Assembly (NCBI RefSeq): GCF_001039355.2
Contig: NW_019774502.1
Span: 427,490-479,743, forward strand
Length of the DNA: 52,254 nucleotides
Direction: 5' to 3'
Origin: Lingula anatina
Taxonomy: Eukaryota; Brachiopoda; Lingulata; Lingulida; Lingulidae
Positions within the stretch are counted from its first letter, which is position 1. Every line of letters starts with the position of its first letter. Position numbers and translations under genes: made by a program. Positions 12,246 to 23,304 of the stretch are shown piece after piece. The notes under the pieces were generated by a model. That model ran no database searches and was not told where the DNA came from. It worked only from the letters and a program-made list of their open reading frames with translations.

Positions 12246-13740
12246 ATTAACAAAATCTAAAAACTACATGTATTTCAAATTAAACAAATAAGGTAACACC
12301 AACATAAATAGCAAGAGCAATATTGATAGATTAAACTTTACAGAAAATTTTGAAAGCGCTCGACAAGCTGTTACATGGCTATCAGATCAATCATTTCCCT
12401 TATTATCATTACCATTTAAGTACTTCATATCAAAATGAAAAACCAAAGATAAATGCGTTTATTCGGTTTTAAGACAATAATGTGCATATAACGGCGACGG
12501 GTTCCAGAATCCGAATAAAAGACGGGGTTACTTGCAGGTTCCGTTTATGCAGTAAATCGGAAAATTTGGTGCATCTGAAATACGAAAAAAAATATTTAGT
12601 ATTGATACTTGCGTATGATAGATATACAAGGTTTGTACTTATAATTGAAATCCCTAACATCTTGTTGACATTTCTGAAAGTTTCAGAAAAAAAAGGTTTG
12701 GCTTGAGATTACCTTAGATAATGGTATGAAATTAATGCATATATCGAATTTACGATGACCGTCAAGATATTGCACTAAAAATTGAATTTGATTAAGGATA
12801 ATATAATAATAATATATTTATTTAATTTGATTAATACAGGGTATACATATAACATGTCTTGATATTGTTAGCGTTGTAATCTATGGCGAGATGAGGCACA
12901 TTACATGCAGACGGCGTGAACCTCTATGTATAATAATATTCTTTTTAATTAGCATTACACTTAGTGCATTGAGAAACCAAATAAAGTTTGATGCTACTCG
13001 ACGCACAGCCGTGTGCACTGATTTTTCTGCATGCATTCTGATATACAACATAACAAAGACGTGTTATAAAAATTTGACTAAACTTACGCGATTCTAGTGT
13101 TTTATTACAAAGATAATTGTACATATAATGATACTTGCAAGATATATTTTCTTCTACGCCTAATAAAAGCTTGAACTTGCGATTGTACCTTGCATATCCT
13201 GCGTCTTCACTTTACGCTGCCCAACTGTCAAGTGACCAGTCTGGAAGACAACTCATGCTGCGATGAGTGACTTATTGTTATGTAAATATCAATAGGTAGG
13301 GTTCATTTTAGGTGAGGGGTCGTGGCTCAAACCATTCTCACGAGAAAAAGCAAATGAACAATCTGATAGCTTCTAAAAAATAACTGTATTCCCTTAGACA
13401 TTTGATGTATTCAGACGTTCTTAAACTATAGATATTACAGATTAGATATTGAATCCATTCTTCTATAACTGTAGTCTAATACATCAAACAGGAATAAAAA
13501 AGAACATGCATGCTGGAAAAAATTCAGCTGGTTTTTAATGTTGACAAACGTATTACAGCTGAGCGCATTTTATTGCCGTTTCGCAAAGAGTAATTTAACG
13601 ATCTTGTTATTCGTATATCATTCTTGAAAGTTTCAATTGTGCATGTTTTTAATTAAAAAAAGAATAAGATAAAATTACCCAGTTCTCTCTATTCATGTAT
13701 GTCACAAGCACGCTTATTTTGGCAAAGAATGTCCGATGAA
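12246..13740. other. Intergenic, nothing recognised
   Basis: AT-rich DNA with several ORFs under 80 codons on both strands overlapping one another. None has a family motif, a plausible splice context or a codon pattern that stands out. Confidence 0.5.
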
Positions 13741-13742
13741 GG

Positions 13743-14147
13743 CAGTGGCGGTTTCTGAAAAAAATCACGCTAATATTCCCCTCTTGAAATTATAATTGTA
13801 GTTGTATTTACGAGTTGTAGAGTTGTATTTACTACCTCGCATAACGGCAGAAAATAAAGCTAACAACTTCGTCACATAGCTATATGTCACGGGCTTATCC
13901 AGGATTATTTGAAGGGGGTCCGGAACGAAGCCGACCATCGCCCCCTTGGAGTGGGGTTCGGGCCTGCTCAAGGGCCCCGAAAAATTTTATGTGTTTTAAA
14001 GAGCAAACAGTGTCCTTTGGTAAGGTTTAGAACTGTGATTTAGCTGGTCAAAATTCTAATTTCAAGAGGGGAATATTGGTGTGAAATATTTTTTCAGAAA
14101 CTGAAGGGGGGGGGTCGGGACCCCCATGACCCCCCCTTTAAATCCGC

Positions 14148-14151
<4 letters not shown>
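13743..14151. mobile_element. TIR element with CAGTGGCGG-type ends (hAT-like MITE)
   Basis: The left end is CAGTGGCGGTTTCTGAAA and the right end is AAATCCGCCACT. An inner inverted repeat pairs 13749-13794 with 14057-14104 (shared core AATATTCCCCTCTTGAAATTA). About 45 bp, G-rich then C-rich, lie between the inner right arm and the right terminus. CAGTGGCGG ends are common among hAT-type non-autonomous elements (family knowledge). No clear target duplication is visible, because a TA repeat starts at the right end. Confidence 0.65.

Positions 14152-14232
<81 letters not shown>
14152..14232. repeat. (TA)n microsatellite with one GGC interruption
   Basis: About 40 TA units abut the right end of the CAGTGGCGG element. 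One GGC interruption sits near 14199. Confidence 0.95.
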
Positions 14233-14234
<2 letters not shown>

Positions 14235-14960
14235 AAGAATGGGATTCGGCTAAAATTAATATCATTTAAGCAAAATAGAAGTATTGGTCAAGGCTCATTT
14301 TACTTGGGAAATACTTTAGTGGCAGAGGTCTACAAGGAGGAAGGGGGGAACGAACCGCCCTTTGTGTCGATAAAAAGGGGCAGCTCTGGGTTAAAACTGA
14401 CCTAGGTACACGCAGGTTTCACGATAAAAGGTCCACGTTTTCAGATCAAGGCTATGGTCCTCTGCAATGAGCCCGTATCTTCCATTTCAACCCCCTTTAG
14501 TGTGGTCTTTTTAATATGGCAAAATGCCGCACGGTTAACATTAAAAGGTCAATACAGATTATCGTTTCTCTTAAGACTGTCTTTGTAAACCCCTCCAGTT
14601 AATTTTTAACCTTATTAATATATACGCCCATATTTTGACTCTATATCTAACGATATCTTAGTACTGTGCAACGTATAGGCAATGTTTGCTCACTATTGTG
14701 TTATGCCATCGTTTAAGTAAAGCGTGATTCATTATACAGTTTTATTAATGATTCCACGCATGCAAGTAAGATACAGGTAAACCCTATTTTTGAGGCCGTG
14801 GGACGTCCTTCATCAGGGTCCTCGTATTTAATTCTATAAAGACTGACTTGAGCTGAAGTAGTTCCTGGATGCAGACGACATGGTGCCAGAAGATTGTCTT
14901 TAATAATGTTACGTACGTGCATGTTAAACTGGATACAAATGGAACTAAGTGAATTGCTAT

Positions 14961-14993
14961 CTGCCTAGATATATATAAATATTAACTAGGCAG
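14961..14993 (+). promoter_or_regulatory. Candidate TATA box inside an 8-bp inverted repeat
   Basis: TATATAAAT at 14972-14980 lies about 130 bp upstream of the ATG of the first SLC10 gene. It is bracketed by the perfect inverted arms CTGCCTAG (14961-14968) and CTAGGCAG (14986-14993). A start site near 15000 would leave a short leader. Promoter use is inferred only from position and motif. Confidence 0.4.
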
Positions 14994-15106
14994 TATCAGC
15001 AGCCAAGGTGCTTTGTTTTCCTACTGTGATTACTGTGTCACTCTGTCGAGAGGATAGACCTCCGTATTTAACGCAAAATATACATGTAGGTTTGCCATTT
15101 TCCAAG

Positions 15107-18100
15107 ATGCGAGGAATATTAAGTGCGTTACATCTTGCTGGGTTACTTTTTGTAGGCGTCACACATGGAACTGACATGAACAAACACGTTAACGTCACTT
15201 TTACTCCTGGCTCGCTAGAAATGCTGTTTGAGGAGGCGGAGATGACGATAGTCGCAACTATGCACAGTGATATCCAGCAGAATATTTATATTCAACTCTC
15301 TCCGGAAGACGGGGCCGTTGTCTCTGTAACAAACGATACAAACTTTTTATACGATACTTGGGACACTACTGCAAAGAGCACGTATACCAAAAATGTCACT
15401 TTCACCGTCAGAGGGAAATTTGTTGGTAAAACAACCCTAAGCGTTCTCCTCTTCAACACTGCCGACGCATTTAAGGCCAATAACAATCGTACGGTATTCC
15501 CGTCCCGCTACAAGGTCAATGTTCTTCGTAACCCAAAGGCTCTGGATACAATATTTACTATTGTTGTTGCCGTGTCTGTGTCTATCAACACTATCGGATT
15601 TGGTTGCAAGTTGGACCTAGATGTTGTTAAAGAAATTCTTAAAAAGCCGGTCGCTCCGGTGGTAGGCTTAATATGTCAGTACGCGGGAATGCCCATGGTA
15701 AGTTGAATTTGGCATAACATAAATGAATGAATAAAAATTGAAATTGCCCAGAGAAATGCACTTTTTATTCTTAATTATCTTTTTGCGTGTTGAATACCTT
15801 ATTTACATTAACTTGCCAACAATCTAACAAATTACATTAAACAAATAATTTTATCGTCGAAACAAGCACACATAACCTCATTTGAGGACAAACTAGTCTT
15901 GATATAGATAGATAGTATTCAACGAGCAAAAAAGTAATTGTTTAAGCAACATTTTTCATGCCCACAGGCTTGCTATAAAAAATTCTTATGCGTAACCTTT
16001 GTATCAAGGTCGACTGGGAATCTACCGGTATAAAAGTTTTATGCTAGTACTCTGCAGAGTGATTAGCACATGACGAACGTCAACTTATTTCGGCTACAAT
16101 TGTTCCCAGCACAGATAACAGGACAACCTTGTGAACTAGATCTCGAATTCCAATCATGAGTGTTTGCTCAAGAAAATGTTTTATTGACTTCTGTTAATAT
16201 GTGCAACTTAAAAATTCGGTTCTTGTGTGCGTGTATGATATTTTTAAATGCCTTTATTGAAATCACTCACACCTTTTCTAGGTAATAATCATATTCAAAC
16301 AATTCTTTTTAAAACAACAGATATCATTTTCCATAGCGAAGATCCTGAAACTTCCAAACGAGTTGGCCCTCGGGTTGTTTGCCATAGGCTGCAGTCCAGG
16401 AGGAGGCGCTAGCAATATCTGGTCACTGTTACTGGACGGTGACGTCAGCTTGAGTCTAACCATGACTTTTATCAGTAACGTTGCTGCATTAGGTAGGTGT
16501 CAAATAGAAGTTCACATTTTAAAAAATCAATGTGTCTGCTGGACTTTCAAGATATCAGGCCTACCCAACTACCAGACTCGGCACCGAATGATCCTGAATT
16601 CACCGGTAGATCAGACCACACTACCCGTTTTCAAGGTGTGTGTCAGATTGCATTACACAGTATCATACCCTTAACAAATTTGGTGATGCAATGCTTTTCA
16701 ACCCCGCTGAGAATCGTCACTATCACATCGCGTACTAGGCAAGAGTGGTGTCGCGTCTGATACTGTGTAATGCGATCTGACACACACCTTGAAAACGGGT
16801 AGTGTGGTCTGATCTACCGGTGAATTCAGGATCATTCGGTGCCGAGTCTGGTAGTTGGGTAGGCCTGGATATGTCATTCTATGATTTCTATGACTACATG
16901 TATGACGACGATGTGTCCTTCCCACGGGGGCGTCTCGATAGTCCGAAGGTTCATTGGTCCGAAAAATGGTAACATTTTCATCGGTTTTTTAATCAAGGGT
17001 TCATATGTCCGAAGGTTCTATAGTGAACATTCGGACCAATGAACCTTCGGACTATTGCTACGACCCCCTTCCCACAGTATCTGATGATTCACCAGAGCGA
17101 CGACCTAACCAGAGGGGAAATCAGTCACAGTCAAAGTGCTAGCTGTGATAGTAGTAGGCCTGAACATCTGCACTGAAGACACATATTTTAAATACAGACA
17201 ACTACTAGGCAACGATCTTTTAAAATGTGTATATGTATTTTGCCTAAGCTCGGTGTTTTATAACCTTCAAAATCAATGGAGGAATTAAAGGTGCGTCACT
17301 TAAAATAAGTATGTCTTAGTTCTTCAGCTAGAATAGCCTGGTCAACCTGCCTTTCTTCCCATCCACATTCACTAAATATAAATCGAGGAAAAACTTTGTT
17401 ATCCGTTTCTCTGTCTCTCTTTATTTTATTTTACTTTCTTGGATTCAGAGTGTTATGTTAAAAACACACAATAAAGAAATCACTGCATATCCAAAGAAAT
17501 ATTATATCCTTCTTTTAACAACTAAAGCCAGGCCTTATATTGTGGATAACCTTTGAGCTAGAGCATATTTTATACATATTATCCGATGACCTTTTATTAT
17601 TAATAAACTAGCCTATGTTACCCTGTGGCGAACCGTTGTAAAAAAGTTGTCTTTGATGCATATGATTTTTTTTATTATCTCTAGGACTGATGCCCCTCTG
17701 GCTGTTCACACTTGGCCAAGTGTTCGCCACTGACGTTACTGTGCCTTACGTCAACATCATCACCTCGCTCATCTCATTGGTAGTACCTGGAATCATAGGC
17801 GTACTCATCGGGCGGTTTTTACCAAAAGTCGCCAAAGTTATACGAAAATGCGTCGCTCCTATGTCTTTAATTTTAGTCCTTTTCATCATCACAGCCGGGG
17901 TATACACCAATGTATACATGTTCCTTTTAATGGCAAAGGATTGGAGAGTGATCATAGGAGGCGTCCTTCTTCCAGCGGTCGGATATGTAATAGGTTGTAT
18001 CGCTGCATTTGCTTGTTGTCTACCATGGTATCGCGTCAAGACTATCATGTTCGAAACTGCGATTCAGAATACGGGGATTGCGATTGTGCTTCTCCGGTTT

Positions 18101-18364
18101 TCTCTGCCTCAGCCGGACGCCGATTTGTCGTCTGTGATGCCAGTTACTGCGACGATGTTCACTCCTCTGCCGCTGCTCTTTATCTACATCGTTAAAAAGA
18201 TTGTCGGGTGCTGTTGTGGGAAGCCAAAAGATGAGGACGAAGATGACGAGGAGGAAAAAGAAAAAAATGATAAAAATGACGATATAGAAATGAAATCGGA
18301 AGATGAAGAAACCCCTAAAAAATTACCAAAGAGATTAAGTCAAGTGCCGTTGACCTCTTTGTGA
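15107..18364 (+). CDS. SLC10-family (sodium/bile-acid symporter-like) transporter, paralogue A
   Basis: Predicted plasma-membrane sodium-coupled organic-anion transporter of the SBF fold; the substrate is unknown. Exons are 15107-15697, 16321-16492 and 17685-18364 (phases 0 and 1), giving 480 residues. The ATG at 15107 starts a signal-peptide-like MRGILSALHLAGLLFVGV. The in-frame GTG upstream is not the start. Residues about 25-140 form an extracellular domain with NVTF, NDTN, NVTF and NNRT sequons, as in SLC10A3/A5-type proteins. Membrane helices begin near 145. GCSPGGGASN (220-229) is the SBF core motif. FETAIQNTG (377-385) contains the Glu and Gln expected at the sodium sites. Oddities are Ser in place of the second Cys of GCCPGG, and Arg392 (VLLRFSLPQ) where paralogue B has Gly. 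The tail from about 434 is highly acidic then basic and is probably cytosolic. The nearest vertebrate family is probably SLC10A5/A3; SLC10A2-type is less likely given the ectodomain. Confidence 0.9.
16551..16872. mobile_element. Foldback element, 312 bp, with 110-bp near-perfect arms
   Basis: The element spans 16556-16867 in intron 2 of SLC10 paralogue A. Arms 16556-16665 and 16758-16867 are inverted copies differing at one base. They start CAGGCCTACCC and end GGGTAGGCCTG. GATAT occurs immediately outside both ends (16551-16555 and 16868-16872), consistent with a 5-bp target duplication. The central 92 bp are unique. No superfamily is assigned. Confidence 0.88.
16918..17075. mobile_element. 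142-bp MITE with 8-bp target duplication
   Basis: The element spans 16926-17067, only about 50 bp from the foldback element. The inverted arms share ATAGTCCGAAGGTTCATTGG and continue GTCCGAA. The outer ends GGGGGCGT and ACGACCCC pair imperfectly. CTTCCCAC lies directly outside both ends (16918-16925 and 17068-17075). GG-starting ends with 8-bp duplications are seen in Merlin-type elements, but this assignment is only a suggestion. Confidence 0.82.
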
Positions 18365-20936
18365 AAGTTCTAGAAACAGTATTAAGACTAATACATATAA
18401 AAGTGGACATAAATTAGACTTAAATAAATTACCCATGATTTCCTTTTTATCAAAATCAAAAATCAAAATGAAGAATATTTTCTTGCTATCGATGGATATG
18501 CCTATCTATATTGATGGTTAATCTCTTAATATTTCCTATATCTACTATTTTTGTGTGAAAGTCACGTACCCGCACTAAGATTTGAGGAATTGCCTCTCTT
18601 AAAAAGAACTTTTTTTTGGTAAGAGCAAAAAGAGACAAAATCAAACATCTTTTCCGTTCGTGTGCCCTGCATATTATAAAGTACAATTGCCCTTGTTGGA
18701 CCGTCCTTGTTAAGTTATTTTCTGCATGATAAACCCTGATAAAACCCTGGCTCCGTAGCGGAAAGTCCCGGTTATTGACCTCTAAAGAAAAGGACAGGGC
18801 ATGGCACTGAATTAAGGTCGTTCATTAGTGTTTACTAAGCGTCGTGTATTTATTGTATTTGAGATTGCAGTAGCCGATATAAATGATGTCCTGGTTTAAG
18901 TATATGACAATAAAAAGAAGAATAAATTATTTCTGTGTGTCAATCAAGAGCCCTCGCTGTTTTATCTGTAAAAACACGAGATAATGGTTTTTAGACATTG
19001 CCCTAGCAGATTGCAGGTCTGTTTCTTATCCGCCATAAAAGCCACCTATCGATGATCATTTTCGACAAACTTAGATAAAGCCCCACCCAACAGGCAGGTT
19101 TCACCTATGTACTTGATCTTTGACATCAGCCGTGCCTGTGACGTTCTATTCAAGTACATTTCAAATCCTAGCCAAGCTCCACCCATTTGTATGATTAATA
19201 TGGGAATAAAAAAAATTAATTTGGTACGTTAAATGACGATTTAAACCTTTAAAAGGTTTATATAATTCATTCCTTTTTTAAATGTTCATGACATAGTCAT
19301 ATACAAGGAGGTGAAAAAAGTATAACGTCACTTTGCTTTAAAATGAACGACAGTTGAATTTGGTGGGTTTATCATTTTGTAATTCGTGAAAATCGTGTCG
19401 TGTATAGTAAATAACTTTACAACAGGTTAACAGACCATTGTTTTACCCTTTATAAATTATGTCATAATGTGTAGTTATATCTTGTACGATAGCCACAAGA
19501 CCTAAAATGGTCATCGTTTTTCTGGGCACAGACATACGAAGGTGCAGTAATTTTCTGGCTATAGTTGGCCCAAGCTCTGAAGACGCTTTGGATTTCGGCA
19601 TTTTTGCATTTCTGGTTTTGGGTAACGGTTTCTTCCCACAGGATTCCCGAGGGGTTTGCGTATGGGGATTGTTCCGGCCAGTCCACCTTTTCACATCTTT
19701 GGGTATTTATTTTGCTAACAGGGGGTCGCATTTGCTGTACGGCAGTTGGAGGGTTCTTTAGGTCCATTTACTCTTAACACAGCGTAAAACTATGTGTGTA
19801 TATATATATTAAAATAAGAAAACTTGCAGCTTACAGGTAATCACTTTTCAGATCTTGAAGCAGGGGCATGCAAGATTATGTACATACCAGTATGAGAAGG
19901 AGGCTTGTCCCATTAAGAAATTGAAATTATTATTACGATTTGGGGGGATTATTCGCCCATCCAGCCCCCCTCCCCTTCTTTTTCTTATCCTTAGCTTAAC
20001 TGTGAAAAATATATAAGACTTATTCGGAGAAGCACAGTTTCTGCAAAGATTGACAATTCTTGTCACATGCTTATAAATTTACACAAGTTAAAAGACTACT
20101 TTAATTCCCAAATGCAAATATTAGCTACTACTGTGTTATTTGTTCGAATTCTCAAGCAGATGGAAACGAAGCAAATTATACACAAAATGTCTCCGTAAAG
20201 CTGTCATTGGTGACAAGTTTGTAGAACTTTGTTTGAACGCATACATTACTTTCAATTTCAGCTTTTACAATAAGAGAGGGTTTCCTCCTTTAAAAAAATA
20301 AACCGCAATCTCACGCAAGAGTAGAACTGAATTGTTGACTTCACGTGTTCATGTTTATATATGAAGCACACATTTACCCCCCCGCTTGAAAACAGCTCGT
20401 TGAAATATGTATTAAAGGACTTTTTGAAAATTGACGCCTGGGAGCTGACAGGCTAACAGGCTAAGATACACCTGAAAAACGACAGTGTTTTCCCACAGTC
20501 TGCTAAAAGGGTGGGACAGCAGTCCTCTCTGGAGGGAATGCCAGGTTATATACATAATGTGATAATCCCCTGTATTGCCTGTATTGCCCGTTGTGACTAT
20601 ATACGCCTTTTGCATATAAATACGATTCAATCGATGATTCCGTTTTTTAGAGCGCTTCTGATATAAATTTCATTTTCCGCATGCAGGGCTTCCTCACTCA
20701 TCCACTTATAACTCGCCGTGACAAGTTGACCCGCGGAGATGATTCGATAGGTAATAGTAAAGGTAGATGTTAATATAATTCATTCCCTGCGTGACTCCGT
20801 CACAGACGGTCGACAAGGGGTCAGTAAATAGGACGTGCTTTCCTTTAACTGTACCAATGAAAACCGTGTTAATAGAGTATTGACACTGAGTGAGGCTTGA
20901 CATAAAGGTTTTCTGCGGGACCGTCAACACAACAAA
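18365..20936. other. Spacer between SLC10 paralogues, with A 3' UTR and B promoter
   Basis: AATAAA at 18423-18428 is a near candidate for polyadenylation of paralogue A. No coding sequence is recognised. Overlapping ORFs on both strands at 19443-19777 are unsupported. TATAAATA at 20615-20622 and TATAAAT near 20660 are weak promoter candidates for paralogue B. Confidence 0.45.
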
Positions 20937-23135
20937 ATGGTGCTCAAGTTGATGTCGCTCCTGGTTGTACTGATAAACTTCGCTGAATGCAGTCTGCTGA
21001 GTGAGATCAACGTTACTTTTCCTGAACCCGGCGTTCTACAGGTGTATGAAAATAAGGAGGCAACGATTCACGTCACAATTGAAAGTGACCGTCAGCAAGT
21101 CGTTTTTATCCGATTTCAAGCAAAGGACGACACAATTGCAGTACTTAAAGGCAACACAAGCACGCCGGTTGAAACATGGAGCACTCAGGGTCAGAAAAAC
21201 CTGAGTTTGACAGTAAAGGGAATATTCCTGGGCAGAACATCGATTCTAACCACCCTGTATGAAAACCAGTCCGTTTTTGAAAATGACGGGGAATCTTTAG
21301 AACTCCCTACCAACTCCATAATAGAAGTGCTTCGGGAACCAAACCCACTGTATACAGTTTTCCTTATTGTACTGTCCGTTGTAATTGGGATTAACATTTT
21401 CGGATTTGGCTTAATGCTAGATTTGGAAGTAGTCAAAGAAATATTTAAGAAGCCGATTGCTCCGATTGTCGGATTTGCCTGTCAGTACATTGGCATGCCT
21501 TTGGTAAGTTATCCATACTACAGTTAAACGTACATGGGAAATCCTTTTTTTTTTCATAATAACAAATTATGTCCATGTTGAAACAAACCAATTTTTGGGA
21601 TATACAGTTGCCCAAACTCAAAAAAACTACATTGCTATTCCAAAAATAAAATAAAATCATACATTTTCTATTTCAGATTGCTTTTGCGTTCACCCAAATT
21701 CTGAACCTGCCTGATGCTCTGGCACTTGGTCTGTTTGTCGGTGGCTGCTGTCCGGGAGGAGGGTCCAGCAACATATGGTCACTGTTACTGGACGGTGACG
21801 TCAACCTGAGCATGTGTATGACCTTCATAAGTACCACTGCATCCATAGGTGAGTGACCGCGTGTTATAAGATTCGAAAGTTATTGTTCCTGCAGAATCAA
21901 ATACTGCTTTAATTTGAGAGAAACAAAAATTTCTTCTACACGAGATTTAAGCCAAGCTGCTGTTTTATTTTTTTTTTCGGTTAACAATAGCTTGACAGCA
22001 GTGAAGTCTGCCCGGATACTGCTATGAAATTCGACCGATTATTTAAAAAATTCACAAGTCAAATTCTAGGATTATTTCTAAAAAACAGTATTAGCATACG
22101 TATTAATCACAGAACATCTGAATTTGAAAGTGAAAAACATATCAATTTCTTTACAGAATCATCTTTTACATATAAAAAATAAAATTAGCATTTGACTTTT
22201 GAAGGCGAAAAAGGCCCTAAAGCTTTATAGAAAAAAAAAATGGGACGCAAACTAAAATTAGCAAAATTAACGCAATTGACATGTCATTTTAATTAAATTA
22301 TCAATTGTATTTGTTCCAGAAACTTTTCAGTCTAAATCATTTTCAAATTTTAATTTGAACTACTAAAATTAAATATACTTTGATATCTAAAGGGTTACAA
22401 AATTCACGAAAATTTTGACTATTATCTCCTTTTCCATTCACAGGTATGATGCCTCTGTGGCTGTTCACGCTGGGAATGATGTTCACTAGCACAGTCACAA
22501 TTCCTTACGGCAACATTCTCGTCGCCATCGTCTCCCTACTTATACCCGGCTTCATAGGTATTCTCGTCAAAAAGTACGCTCCCAAGGTCGCAGGGGTTTT
22601 AACAAAGGCCGTGCGCCCTATAGCCGCCATTACAGTTCTGGTTGTGATTTTTTTGGGAATATACAACAACTTATATGTGTTCGTCCTGTTCGCCAAAGAT
22701 TGGCGATATTTGGTTGGAGGAGCTTTGGTCCCTTTCACCGGTTTTGTTTTGAGCTGTGCAGCGTCATTTGGCGCCTGTTTGCCCTGGTACCGCGTCAAGA
22801 CAATTATGTGTGAAACAGCAATCCAAAACACGGGCATTGCGATAGTGCTGCTCGGATTTTCACTACCGCAGCCTGATGCTGACTTGGCGACAGTCATGGC
22901 CATAGCGATGAGTCTGGTTGTCCCTCCCCCGCTTGTTATCATCTTAATAATCCGAACCATCTATTTGCGATGTTGTAAGAAGAATCAGGACAAAGCCAAG
23001 GATTCAAAAGAAAACGAGAATGAAAAGAAAGAACAGGGTGATATCAAACTGGAAACAAATGTTGAGAAGAAGTCCGACCTTGACAGAACGGAAAATGGTG
23101 TAATTTCACAAGTTTACGAAAAGGAAACGGAGTGA
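20937..23135 (+). CDS. SLC10-family transporter, paralogue B
   Basis: Tandem sister of the upstream SLC10 gene, same strand. Exons are 20937-21503, 21677-21848 and 22444-23135, giving 476 residues. Intron positions and phases (0 and 1) and the 172-nt middle exon equal those of paralogue A, which proves duplication of a spliced locus. The ATG at 20937 begins a signal peptide (MVLKLMSLLVVLINFAEC). The ectodomain carries NVTF, NTST, NLSL and NQSV sequons. Helix 1 starts near 138. GCCPGGGSSN is at 212-221. CETAIQNTG (369-377) keeps the Glu and Gln of the sodium sites. The cytosolic tail after about 415 is Lys/Glu-rich and unrelated in detail to A. The membrane core is much more similar between A and B than the ectodomain or tail. 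Substrate unknown. Confidence 0.9.
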
Positions 23136-23304
23136 ATCACTTACAATGAAATAGGGGTAAATTATTGGCATTAATTATTCCCGCGTTCATCTTCATTCAC
23201 AATGTTTAATTTTCTTTCTAAACTTCGTTGGCATTTTAGACTACATTTTTAGTCGGCCCTATCAAAATACATTACCATCTTAAACCAATGTAGACTTCCA
23301 TGTA

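Noticed and set aside
14062-14265. Ile/Tyr-repeat ORF across the TA tract
   Set aside because: A direct translation of the TA microsatellite and the end of the CAGTGGCGG element.
15008-15106. Extended N-terminus of SLC10 paralogue A from an upstream GTG
   Set aside because: The ATG at 15107 begins a clean signal peptide, and the upstream codons lie just after the TATA candidate and read as leader sequence.
16497-16925. ORFs within the foldback element (both strands)
   Set aside because: The arms are inverted copies, so the same peptide appears on both strands; this is a property of the repeat and not a gene.
19443-19777. Cluster of overlapping ORFs on both strands between the SLC10 genes
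   Set aside because: Mutual overlap on both strands without any motif, signal peptide or splice context suggests chance open frames.
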